DNA from: Sapria himalayana
Taxonomy: Eukaryota; Streptophyta; Magnoliopsida; Malpighiales; Rafflesiaceae
Assembly: GCA_029783825.1 (NCBI GenBank)
Contig: JAREIK010018581.1
Coordinates: 453,501 to 517,500 of the forward strand
Length of the DNA: 64,000 nucleotides
Direction: 5' to 3'
Made by a program: the position numbers and the translations under genes. Shown here in pieces: positions 1 through 12,060 of the stretch. The notes under the pieces are model-generated. The model was not told the DNA's origin. It did no database searches and saw only the letters and a list, made by a program, of their open reading frames with translations. The number at the start of each line of letters is the position of its first letter. Position 1 is the stretch's first letter.

Positions 1-2440
1 TTGATGCATTCTAATATTTGAATGTTGAAAATTTGGAAGCATCCCCTCTGATTGCATCACCTCATGTCCCTTATCACTTTTGTGCAAATGTTTTTAATGC
101 TAAAAAGTATGGTCTTCATTATTTGTAAGTATTGAGATAGATTTGTAGGCATTATTAGACATCCTAAAATTAGTGCCACAAAACTGCTTGCACTCTTTTT
201 CTTGGAAATAAAGAAAAAACGTAAACAAGAAGAAACTTTCTTGAAACTAAAAACAAAGATTACAATTGAGACATATTGCCTTGGATTCTTTGGAAAGAAA
301 AACATGCTCCAATTGTCATTTTTCCTGATGGTCTTGGCTTCTACGTCCATAGCATCTTTTCACTTTTTTTCTTTTGCATCTTTTTGATGGTTCACTTATT
401 CGTAGAATAAACAAACAAGATAATGTGAGATTATTTTGTCATTTTGTTATCCTTGAAGACTTCTTGTACATTTTAGGAATCTTTCACTTTCACTCCCATT
501 TAAAGATGTTGAAATTATTGTTGGGGAAATAGGTAGGGGCATTGGCTCTTGTTTGACTTCTCCATGTTTTATTTGTCTTACTTCAATTTTGGAGAAGAGA
601 AGCTTAAATTTTCTATATGAGATGCAAAATCACATATTTTTTTTTTGTTAAACACCACATATCCTTTTATCATAACCCTTTTCTTATTAGGATTATATAG
701 CATGTAACTTTTTTTATTTTAGTTACATCCAACAAAATTGAAACTCACTTTTATCATAAAGTTTTGTTGTTTGCTTATCTTGTACATGGACATGGGATAT
801 GGTTCCAGAGACTCTTAAGTGTGAGAAATTAGACTTTTTTTTCACTACATGATTCTTGTGTTGTTTTTCCCAAATATTTATAATTTGAGATCAATTGAAC
901 AAGTAAATTGCACATATCATTGCTTCATCAAAAACTCTCTGGATAAATTCTTACTTTTGAATATATCCCAAATTATTTTAAAGATAGTCCAATTATTTCT
1001 TTATGCTAAAGTATTTTATTGGAAGGATCTTGGAACTGTCATTGAATGATGAGTTTCATTTACTTAATAGAACTTTTGATACTCCTTATATAAAAATTAA
1101 CTTACCCGATCAGATCTCATGACTTTAATATTTCTTTCATTTTCTCTCTACAATACAAATTTAAACATCTTGAAGACTTAAAAAATTTATGACTTTTGTT
1201 TCGGGTAGTAAACCCATGTTTTTCTTGAAAAATAATAAACAAAAAGAAATAGCTAATATTGTTGAGAGAACATGACTTTATTAGCCTTCATACATCATCA
1301 TGGATGAGCTAGAGCATCAACTTGACTCTTGAGTCTAACTCCTTTGGAAACTATTTTTTTTGTTTTGCTTTCTAACTAATTATACTTTACAAATTTGATC
1401 AAGTTGGTTGATGTGAGTAAATCCTTTCACCACCTTTTTCTTGGATAATAGTTTTAACATTCAAATGTCCATAGCAAAGTCATCACAACAATAATGTTTA
1501 TTTATAATAAGATTTCAGACATCTTACAACAACATTTTGTATCTTAATGACTAATATTTATTTTTTTGACATCAATAGTTTAGCAACGAGGTTATTTTTG
1601 TCATGTTTTATTTAAAGATTATGATCTTTTATATGAATAACATAAACATTCTACAGCAGTTGTCCTAAATCAAGATGTTAGTTTTCATGTTGAGAGTATA
1701 TTAAATATTTGAGATGGATTGATATTTCACATCTTTCACATGAATAAGAATCTTACTTATTCCTTTTACTACTACAATAGAATCATCTTTGAATGAGATA
1801 TTTTTGTTTAGCGATTCCTATAACTCAATTAATATATTTTTCTTCCACACATGTGATTGCTTGCACACTGTCAAGATATAAATTTTTTTTTATACCTTCA
1901 ATCCCTTTTCATATAAGAAAATATATTTATTTATCACTATTTTTTTTTCTCCTCTAAGTGGTTAGGCTTCTCTTTAATTTTACTATAGGGAGCTCTACAT
2001 TCTAAAGCATAATGACCAAACTTTTGATAATTATAACATCAAACCTAAATTTTTTTGTAACATTTTAAGCTCATATTACTTCTTCCTTGACCATGTATTG
2101 AGCTTTCTCATTAATAGTTATTTTTGGAATTATTATAATTCTAACTTCATCCATAAATGTAACTTATTCCATGTTCATGGCTTCTACCTCTACATCATCC
2201 ATTTTTTATCATGACTTTCATGCATATCTTTGAATTGCAGCTTGAAACATTACTAATTTATTTCTTTTTTTTTCTTATATTTCTCCTCATATGCTCGTAG
2301 TGATTTTTGAAGTTTCTCAATCATAATCTCCTTCAAATCTTAACTTTTTTGATCATCATTAACAATGCGCTCAAATTTCGGACACAACAAATAAAGTATC
2401 TTCTATATTATTTTGATATCTTGTAACTTTATCAAAACTA
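1..2440 (-). mobile_element. Decayed Ty1/Copia retrotransposon, gag knuckle to integrase
   Basis: Read on the minus strand, this stretch carries Copia polyprotein pieces in the normal order. At about 1,950-2,030 is a gag zinc-knuckle relic (QKFGHYALEC in one frame). At about 1,380-1,870 is the GAG-pre-integrase region (SNHMCG-like start, then LGQLL, NLVAK and LWH-like words). At about 480-1,210 is the integrase core, including FQKF, MTVPRS and an HVHVPD-like C-terminal word. The frame shifts many times and stops are frequent, so nothing is expressed as a protein. Reverse transcriptase and RNase H would lie left of the window. No LTR is certain for this copy; a ~120-bp LTR-like stretch at 2,483-2,605 borders it but fits the neighbouring element better. 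Confidence 0.8.
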
Positions 2441-2644
2441 AAAAAAAATGATAACTAAATCGCCATAATTACTTAATATTATATTGTCATATTATATTTT
2501 TGATTATAAATTTTTAAAAAGTAATAATTAGAATAAAAGAACCAAAAATAAACAAAAATAAAAGAAACATGTCGTTGTCATGAACCCACATATTTGTTGG
2601 TTTAATATCTTTTACCGTAGTAGTAAATAAGACCACAAAGGACT

Positions 2645-2711
2645 ACTTCTCCATCATCCCTAGAAAATGATGGAGAAGTCCCAAGTTTGACATTTCATAC
2701 TTCTCCATCAT
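2645..2711. repeat. 13-bp inverted repeat plus extra direct copy inside an RT relic
   Basis: ACTTCTCCATCAT at 2,645-2,657 is followed after 9 nt by its perfect reverse complement at 2,667-2,679, and the same 13-mer recurs at 2,699-2,711. The hairpin lies in the minus-strand Copia reverse-transcriptase fragment, where the repeated word encodes MMEK-like residues. Confidence 0.85.
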
Positions 2712-2869
2712 AACCCATTTAAGTGAATTAATCATGTTGAAGTTATCAGTGTTAAATACTAAATCATCCATATAAAGGGCCATAATTAGAATTCTAGTGA
2801 CATTTTTTGGTTTTCATAAACAATGTGGGCTAATTATGGCTTCTAGTGAAACCATGTTTCATTAGTTAA

Positions 2870-5800
2870 GTGTTTATTTGTGTATATGTTAGGTGTTTAA
2901 ATTTTTGAATATTCTTGAGTATTTTAGTTTTATTAGAAGATATGTAAGCACGAGAATGAAACATAATTGGATTGATTTTATGTGTATCTGGAATTTTGAT
3001 AAATTTGGATGAATAGTAATGAAATTGATAAATTTTTAGAGGCTTTTGAATACTTGGTAATTTATGGATCATCTTGTAGTTTCAGTGTCTATTCATAGCC
3101 AAAATTCTAATTTATCAATGATTATATTCATTATATGTAATGACTCTACCAGCTCTTTAGGATAATCTTTCAACTATGTAATATATTCTTTATGATTGTG
3201 ATATTATGATGAAGTCATAACCATACTTATATTGTAATAATTAAATAATTATAAAATTAATTTTACATCTTGTAGCCAAATACCCTACTAGTATTAAAAG
3301 TCGTAGTCACTTTCTATCTTGTGACTTTATATTTAACAAGATTTTTTAGTCACAAGTTAGTGACATGACTTTTTCACTACGTTGTGACTTTTGAGATATA
3401 AAATATTACAAATCCAAAACTTCTTAAGTCAAAATCATGTCAACTTTCTCACACTATGACTTTTAGATACAAAATATTAATTACAAAAAGTATTTACTCA
3501 AGTATGGTCATTCCTCAAGGCCATGATTCTTGTCTTCAAGAGAAGACAAAATTATTACTTTTATGTTTGTGTTAATTTTCAATGTTAGAGCCTTTTACAG
3601 TGCCACAACCATATGATATATGAGAAAGATCAAGGCCAATACTATTACAATTTCCAATGTTGCGGGCATATTATGCACAAGAGAGAACATTCCCACTACT
3701 ATGGTCATTCCTAGCACCACGTCTATTTTATGCACATGAGAAGTCATTCTTAATTTCATGGTCATTTCTAGTATTATGGTCGTATGATGAATGATAGAGT
3801 CCAATTTCAATGTCATAGTCAATCCCAATGCCATGACTTTGTATTACAGATACAATAAGCCAGAGTCATTAACACCTCCCAATACATCAACTTAGATTAT
3901 AGAAAAATTAGCACGATTTCTAAAGATGTAATTTTTTTTCAAAATCACAATCTTAAGCTTAAGAGATGAATGACAAAGTCATGATATCTACTGAAAGTTA
4001 TGATTTTTTTTATTTAAAGAAATTAAATAATCTAAGTTTCATGATATTTATTTTCTTGTATCTCAATAATCTCTCCCCAATATCAGGCTAAATTGAGGTT
4101 TGAGATTTTTTTAATTTATTTTATATGATGTATAAATGGCTTTGACTTTAACAAATATGTGATTTATTTTTTGGAATAAAAATTAATGAATGTGATGATT
4201 AAATAAAACTTGAATTATGAATTTGACTATTAGTAGGTTTGTGTAAGTTATCATGATAAACAATGATAGATAAACCATGAGGCTCACTCATGCATATGGT
4301 TGGAAGGGATTAATAGCTTTTTTAATCATGATACTAGAGGAAAACATATATGTTAAAACTTGAAATTTGGGTATGTTAATCATTACAAGTATGATGTTCA
4401 TGAATGTGAAAACATGAATAATTTTACATGTCAATCAATTGTACATATCTAAGAATAAATAGTTCTTGAATAAGGGTTTTACTTTTAGTGTGAGAGTCAC
4501 ATCAACACCATGAAAGGTGGTGATAGGTAATCTATGTGACATGTTTAAGTGTATTGTAACTCACAAGGGTAGTGATAGCCCATTGTGTTACTTTCATTAT
4601 TCACTGGTGAAACTTGAGAAAAACATATATTGATTGTGCGAGTATGGAACTTATGAAGTTGAAAATATAAATGCTTATAAACCAAGTCAATTCTTAGTCT
4701 TAATAATACATAAGGCTAAAAAATAAGAATGTACATACAAAATAACTATCAAGCACAACTAATGAGTTATCTAATAAGTATGAGCTTGTGAATAACTTTG
4801 ATGATTTGTTGTCATAGTAGTAAAGTATCAATGGGACAACAAAGACAAGATTATCATTAGGATGCTCTATGGTGATAAACAACTTGTATGATATTAGGAA
4901 AAAAGGTTATTATACAACATACTAACTTGTATTCTATATTTAAACCCAACATAACTTGAATTATTTGAATATGCATTACATAAGTTATGTGACAAACCAT
5001 GGGATCAATGAGTCACACTAAATCCCTAATTATCTATTTTATCAGAATTGTGTTATCTTACTATTGGTTGACTGAATTACTAATATAATCTACGTGAGAT
5101 TGATATCTAGATAAAAGTCTTCTTTATTATTATTACAACTTGTATACTTGTAGATCTTTGTTTAAAAAAATATTCTTATCAATGAGCTTTTGAGATATCT
5201 CATAACTAACAAAATTAGGCAACATAATAATAACACAATTGTATACAAGACATGGGGTGCCTACTTCAACTCATACAAGATTTTATTATATATGTATAGA
5301 TAGTTTTCATGTCTACTTACTATAAAACTAAGAGGTTGTTGGACATAAATTTCATTTTTGAATTCCCCATTCATATATGCAAATTGATATCTAGTTGCTA
5401 TAGAGGTCATCCTCTTTGTGCAACTAGTACAATCACTATTCTAAAAGTCTCAAGTATGGTCACTAGAGCAAAGATTTTAAAAAGAATTGATTTGACTATT
5501 TTAGAGTAACATTTAGCAACCAATTGGTCTTTATAATTATATTTATTATAATCTTGAATATCCCCAAATATATTTTTTAATCTTGAATATCCATTTCACG
5601 CCCACAATATATATATTCTCTACTCTTACGGATAAAGTCTAGGTTGTGTTTTTCTCTATTACTTTTATTTCCACCTCATTTGTAGTTATTTATTCATGAT
5701 GTTGTAAAACCTCTTCAAAACTTTGAGACCCTATAGTAGTGAAATTGTACATCTTATATTTTACTTCTAATATTTTAATTTTTAATTAGTGTGGTAGGAG

Positions 5801-5900
5801 AAGTAAAAGATGGAAAGAGTTGTTTAAAGAAAAATAAGATATTCTTAGTAACCAAGTTTACTACCATTGCTACTTCTATAACATCAGAACTAGGGAAGTC
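2870..5900. other. AT-rich stretch without recognisable gene
   Basis: No open frame here resembles a known protein. It sits where the rest of a Copia reverse transcriptase/RNase H would be expected, so it is either extremely decayed element sequence or a later insertion. Two local oddities are listed separately or as findings: repeated GTGACTTTT-like words at 3,300-3,400 and a 57-bp minisatellite at 3,600-3,835. Confidence 0.5.
3600..3835. repeat. Degenerate 57-bp tandem repeat, four copies
   Basis: Four consecutive ~57-bp segments share the words ATGCACA..AGA, ATTCC/TTTC and ATGGTCATT. Because 57 is a multiple of three, the minus strand stays open for 79 codons and the translation shows a 19-residue period (segments starting LGLTMT, LEMTMK, LGMTIV, LEIVIV). 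I regard the open frame as a by-product of the repeat rather than a gene. Confidence 0.65.
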
Positions 5901-8900
5901 ATCCCTTCTTCAGTTTCGATTTGATTTGAATGTATAGGAATTGATGTAGGCACTTGAGAATTAATTTTTTAGCTTGAGTCTTCAACAAATAGCATATTTA
6001 TGCTCACTTGAAATGTATTGTTTTCAAGAATATATAGTATGTGTGCTTTGGATTAAAGATTATATCCCACAAGGATGTATTTCTTGATGACCACATCCAG
6101 TTTCTTTATTTTGTGCTTGGGTATTTGAGAGTAACATAAACCCTCAAATACTTTCAAGTGATGAACAAATGACTTCTCTCCACTCTAGACTTCAATTGGA
6201 GTGAGAGTCTTTAAGGCTAAGATTGGACTTCTGTTTAACAAATAAACAGAATTATTAACTAATTTGGCTCAAACGTATTTTGGATGACTCTTCGTCAAAC
6301 ATTATAGATTTGGCTATCTCTATAATCACACAATTCTTCACATTTACTACATCATTTTTTTGAAAAGTGTATTGAGTTGTGAATTATCTTTGAATGTATT
6401 TTTTTTTTCATATTAGGAGGTGAACTTCTTTGATAGTATCTCTTTCCCTTTATCACTTCTAAGTATTTTTATCATCTTCCCCAATTTTCTTTCAACTAGT
6501 TCTGAAACTTTTTAAATATTGAGAATTTATCAAATTTGTACTTAATAAATTAAACTCGCACCATTATTGAACAATCATCTACAAATAACATGAAATAATT
6601 ATTATTTTTCTTGGATGATACAAACAATGATCCAGAATATATGAGTGAACCAAGTCAAGAATAAAAGTGGACCTCTAGGCAACCCCTTTTATGAAGGATA
6701 GCATGTATTGTCTACCCTTAGCACATCCTCCAAAAAACTATATTGGATGTTTCAATATTTGGGGGCAGTCCATTTGCTATATTTCATTGATAAAGAAGCC
6801 TCAGGGCCCTATAATTCAAGTGACCATACCTTATGTACAACAAGTTAGACTGCTCTACTTCTTGCATCTTTAATGCAGAATCAACTCATGAGTTGAGATT
6901 GAGAAAAAAGCTTCTATTTTTGGACATCTCCACTTTCTAGAACACACTTCTTTATTCCTTATCATATATGGTATTATTATTCTCTTCAAATACTAATTTA
7001 TAACCCTTCTAGATTAATTGAACTACACTAAATAGGTTTGATCTAGTTATGGAACTAATAGTACCTTTTCAATATTCTTTTCACCGGTAGAATATTGTAC
7101 TTTGATTTTGCCTATCATATCAAAAGATACAATATCAGTATTTCCTATCTTCACCTATGAACTTGGAGAAGTTTACAAGTTTAGAAAAAGAGATTTTCCT
7201 CCAGTCAAATGATTGGTGCATCTTTTATCCACAAACCACATATTGGAGTTCTATTTATTTGAACAAAGAACAAAATCGAGCAGACTTTCTTCACTAGGCT
7301 TTTTTTCTACACAATAGCTAGTTGAAGATCCTTTGATCTATAATTTCTTGATAGATGCCTAGTTTTTTTATTATTAAAATATTTAGTTTTAGATTTATAC
7401 CATCAAACCTTCTCAGCATGGTTATCCTTGTTACATATATTATAGATGTAAGAAGTGTACGTAACCATCCTTTGCTAATAAAGATTTGATCTAGTAGTTC
7501 TTCCTCTTTTAATATGTTTTTTATAATTAAATAGGTTTGATCTAGTAGTTCTTCCTCTTGTTGCATATATGGAATTTTTTCTAGATCTCTAGTTGTTATG
7601 TTTGAAATTTTTTCTGAGTCTGTACATCTTTAGAATTTATGTGAAGCTTCAAATAAAAAACATCTTCAACTAAGTTATAGGAATGTATTAGTAGCCTTTG
7701 CTCTAAGACTCTATTGACCTTAATAGCTCTTGTATACTGGGTTGAGATATATCCTCTGTCTTCTTTATTATGGCAATGATGAGATAATATTTATCAATAA
7801 GACTGATAAGTAATTTCTCGATCAATCTCTTCTCTACAACCTCTTCACCATGCATATATTTAATTGGTAGATTATCTCTATAAACGTTGAAGAAAAATTA
7901 CTTAAGTATTTTTGAATCCTTCATCTTTAAAATTTTGAAGTCACTTCTTAGAAATTAAAGCTTTATTTCTCAAACCTTTTATCTCCCTGGAACTCCTTTT
8001 GAAATAGATTCCAAGCCTCTTTAACTTTAGTAGAACCCATTATTATGGATAAGATATTGTTGTTTACTCCTTGGATAAATAACAACTTTTTATCTTAGAA
8101 AATAGAACTCATTAGCATTTATCTTAGTTCATTTACTTGGATTTTTTCTTTACTTTCCAAAGATAAGGTGTCTTGTAGTTCATTAAATGCATCTTTGGCC
8201 AACTCTCAAACATCTTGCAACATAAAAAGAGTTTTCATTTTCACATTCTAAAAATCATTATTTTCTCTCTCAAAAAGTAAAATTGAGGTAGAACTAAGAA
8301 CTTTACTAAAGAAATTTGAGGAATACATTGGCTTGGACTCTAGATCTGAAGTTTTTGATTTTATAATTTGGGGATCTAGGACTTAGTTTACTGACTAACT
8401 TTGATTTACTCAATACTTGGCCTTTTTTCTTTCAGATTTGTAGATATATATGGATTCCGATAACATACTCTTAATTTGAACTCAATCTAAAAGATTGAGT
8501 ATCACTTATAAGAGTAAAATCTTACAGACTATGAATATTTTATAGAAGTAGGATATGATAAAGACAATACAAAGACAAACACTCTTAAACTATTGGATCA
8601 ATGCTCTCATACTAGATGTCAGGGTTTTTTTATGTGAACTGAGCTTGATGAGAATTCTACTCTTTAGAAGAATATGAAAAAACTAGAAAGAGGAGATTGA
8701 GATAGATAGAGATATGTATGTACGTGAAAAGTGAAAATCAATATCTCCACAATTTCTAAATGTGATTTTGTCATATCACATTTTTGTATTGCAAAATTTT
8801 AAAAGTAATAATTAAAATAGAAGAAACAAAATAAATAAACAAAAATAAAAGAAACATGATGATGTCATATGCCTACATATGCACGTGTCCAATACATGCA

Positions 8901-8918
8901 TTTAAATAACCTTTAACA

Positions 8919-8946
8919 TAAATAATAATAATAATAATAATAATAA
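8919..8946. repeat. (TAA)n microsatellite
   Basis: An uninterrupted run of TAA/ATA triplets about 28 bp long lies at the outer edge of the Copia LTR-like stretch. Confidence 0.9.
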
Positions 8947-9150
8947 CCACAACAAAATCAAACTACTTTTATAACAATCTATGCACCTTATCCATCCGTA
9001 TATTTGTTGATAGTAAAAAAAATTGACCGTAAACATGTGAGTCATTCATTTTGGCTAATAGATTTCTTTTTTATTTTATGGGGGTTGGGACCAATTGACA
9101 TAACTAATATACTCATGTTATTTACTAGCATCCATGTAATTTATTATTAG

Positions 9151-9617
9151 GAGTTCAAATAGTTGAAGCAGAATTGAGTAGCGGAAAAGTAATAGTTACT
9201 GGGACCATGGATGCAAACAAATTGGTGGAGTATGTCTATCATCACACAAAAAAACAAGCAAAAATTATCCCACAACTTGAACCAGAGCAAGAGCAGCCGG
9301 AGATTAAAAAGGAAGAAGAGAAATCTTTGGTAGATGATGATGCAGACCCAAAAGAAAAGCAGGAAATTAAAGAAATCATTGAGCAAAAAGAAGAGGGAAA
9401 ACACCTAGAAGAAGAGAACAAAGAAAAAGAGAGGGAAAATAAAGTGGATATTGTTGATAGCAAAGGGAATGATAATAATAATAATAGCGAGAGCAATAAG
9501 GATGAGGAGAGCATAAGAAAATTCATATACTATTACCATCCAATGTATGTTATTGAACAAATTCCTCCACCTCAAATCTTTAGTGATGAGAACCCGAATG
9601 CTTGTGTAATTTTGTAA
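9151..9617 (+). CDS. Last exon of a heavy-metal-associated isoprenylated plant protein (HIPP)
   Basis: The exon starts after an AG acceptor at 9,149-9,150 in phase 2 and ends at a TAA stop at 9,615-9,617. It encodes the second half of an HMA ferredoxin-like metal-binding domain (GVQIVEAELSSGKVIVTG, then LVEYVYHHTKKQAKI), a Glu/Lys-rich charged linker, an Asn run, a Tyr/Pro-rich tail (YYYHPMY, PQIFSDENPNAC) and a C-terminal CVIL. CVIL is a CaaX box; a terminal Leu usually directs geranylgeranylation. HIPPs bind metal ions and are membrane-anchored by the lipid. The upstream exons with the CxxC half of the domain are not visible in the preceding 9 kb, which is Copia sequence. The gene therefore has a very long intron reaching past the window edge, or the exon is a stranded fragment. 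The intact frame favours a live exon. Confidence 0.8.
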
Positions 9618-11810
9618 TTGAACATATAATGTAAAGTTGATGGCTTGTGATTTTATTTATAGATCATGCTACACGATTCTACATATTATTCACAACCACT
9701 ATGCCAGTCATCATGATAAATATTAGTCAATTTTATAAAATGATTCCTAACTAGCTTTGTTTGCTTAGATGATACTTTTCTAATTACTATTTGTGTCCAA
9801 GCAACCTCGGTTAATCCTTTTAGGAGGAATAACCCACCCCACAAGAACTACCCACGAGAAAGACAAATACTAAATGTCGTGACTTTGTTTCTTTGTTCAT
9901 GTTATTACCAATAGAACTACCCTTTGTGGTGCATCATTGTTAAAATGCAAAAGAATAAACTATATTTTCTCAATCAATACACAATGACACAAGAGTATGG
10001 GAAAATAAATAAAAATGATTGGGGCATTCTTATTACCATATACATGGCTTTACCCAAACTAATAAATACATGTGCATAGGAAAAGCATGTATTGTTTTTA
10101 TCTAATAATATAACTAACAATCTAATAGTATAACTTGGAAGAAAAAAGACAAATTATGATTTTTTAAAACCTTCATAAAGATATCAATTATTTGTTGTCT
10201 AGTCCTAAAAAATGACTTACAAGCCCTCAACCTTCATTGAGATATGTAGTACTAAAATCAATCACATAGCACCTCTTGTTTCATGAAGAAAAATGTCTAC
10301 CCCAATGTGATTTACCTGCTCTTTAAAATCTAACTTAAAAAGTTATAGAACAAAGAGTATAAATATTATCTACATTATTTAAACATGTGTATGAGAGATA
10401 TAAAGAAACAATGGCTGATTATCGAATTATAATATCAACATTGGTGCATTTTAACTACTTGTAAGTTGTTTTCCAAGTTCGACATAAAAAGAGAGTTTCA
10501 TTCAACTTTTTTTTTGTGAAAATATTGACAACCTAGTGTATTGTGTTAACAAATGTTTTAGTAGTTGAATCATTTTGGATCCTATTATGGATGATATGCA
10601 AACAAATCTTGATGTATGTCATAAACTCAAGATAGATCTAGTTGGAAAGAATATGTTTGTGATTGAAAATCAAAGAATAGTGTCATTGGTTGTGATATCA
10701 TAATCTCTTTCTCATTAATGTGCATGATCTAAAAAGCTAATAAGTAATTATGACTATGATTTTATAATCTACCTTTATATTGGATCTAAAAAAAAATTAT
10801 TCAGGAATATCAACCAAATTATATATACCTTATCCAAATCAATGATTGATAAAAATTTCTTAAAAAATACTTATCATTTACTTTGACATAATGGTAATCA
10901 ATTTCATTGGAGAAGCGTTAAATTGAATCATTAGGATATTTCAAATTGGTCCATCATCATTAAGCTAGCAATTCAAGATAAATTAATGAAAAAAAAAAGA
11001 ATTTTTATCTTACATAAGCACCAACTTGAGATAAATCATTAATGATAAATAAGTATTTGTGAACCATGAAATGTACAATCTTGAAAAAGAAAGAAATAAA
11101 TAAATAATGTCATGAACATACTTCAGTTCAAGCAAGGTCTATTATTCATAAAATTAAGGTGGATGAGCTAATATTCTTTTATTCAAAATTGGACACTAGT
11201 TATACAACCTTTATAATCATCATGCTGATCAATGGTATGAAAACATAGTGTGTAATGATAGAAAATTATATTAAGCTTAATTAGAAGAATCTAAACTCTA
11301 ATAGTGAATAATATAAAAATTGAACTCCATTAAATTTTATAAAACTATTATACTATAGTAGTAAATTTTTTTCAAATATCAATCTAGCTTTTAGAATATA
11401 TTTAAAAAGTATATGGAAATTTAGAAGTCTCGTAGAAACAACTAGTTCAATTTCAACAATAAAAAATTGACTTGATCACTTGATCCAAACAAAAACCACT
11501 AAAAATTTACCAAGATATTCTCCAAAGAGTTGCCTGTAATAATCTAAAAATAACTATAAGAAAGGAAAAACTAAAAACCCCAAATAATTTTACGGGTAGT
11601 TTTGACTTTCAAAACAAAAAAAAAAAGTATAAGCAGCCTCAAATAACAACAAAATATTTTGATTATTTTGAGAAAGAAAAATGATTGATGTTGTCCCAGT
11701 CAAATTGATGACTTCGAAACATGTTTTTTTTTTTGAATAAAAAGTAGAAAACTAAATTTTGATATAGATGCATAGTATGTGAAGTCCTACCAAAATATAT
11801 ATAATATACT
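9618..11810. other. AT-rich intergenic stretch with a probable Copia RNase H relic
   Basis: Nothing gene-like is readable. On the minus strand at about 10,150-10,330 the translation loosely resembles the end of a Copia RNase H domain (a VNHIGVDIFLHE word matching the usual KHIEVDxHFxRE, then a DIFxK-like word). The rest shows no feature. Confidence 0.4.
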
Positions 11811-11814
11811 TTGT

Positions 11815-12060
11815 TATAAAAATACAACTCATAATAATAATCTAAAAAAAAATTCAACCACAATACTTTAAAATAAATTAGACAATAAAAAAAATACAAG
11901 CTAAAGATAATTAGGATTAGGATAAATTACAAATGAGGAGAAACCCTCCTATCACAAAAAAAAAATTAGGGTCCTTAGGGATTTCCAAAGTGGGCAAGGT
12001 GAGGTTCACCTACCCACTTAAATATTCCTTTTGATTTTACATATACTCACTTGAAGTTCA
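11815..12060 (-). repeat. 3' LTR of Copia family A copy 1
   Basis: It shares with the stretch at 14,490-14,745 the words TTACAAATGAGGAGAAA, CAAAGAGATTT-like and the ACTTAAATATTCCTTTTGA-like block, in the same order. A purine-rich tract on the minus strand borders it. Confidence 0.75.

Larger units (their letters stand above)
2483..8900 (-). mobile_element. Second decayed Ty1/Copia retrotransposon, same strand
   Basis: On the minus strand, a degenerate tRNA-Met primer-binding site lies at about 8,601-8,614, next to an LTR-like stretch (8,615 to about 8,900). Below it come gag (about 7,620-8,330; reads GDKRVRNKALI, IKYMHGEEVVEKRL and similar words, many stops), the pre-integrase region (about 7,140-7,270, CTNHLTG-like), the integrase C-terminal half (about 5,950-6,420) and, after an unexplained 3-kb gap, a reverse-transcriptase fragment with the YMDDL active-site word (2,640-2,870). 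The sequence at 2,483-2,605 resembles 8,762-8,885 in the same orientation and is probably what is left of the 3' LTR. I infer one old element, disrupted by insertion and deletion. Confidence 0.7.

Noticed and set aside
9147..9526. Minus-strand Ser/Leu/Phe-rich frames opposite the HIPP exon
   Set aside because: They are the antisense of a Glu/Lys-rich coding stretch.
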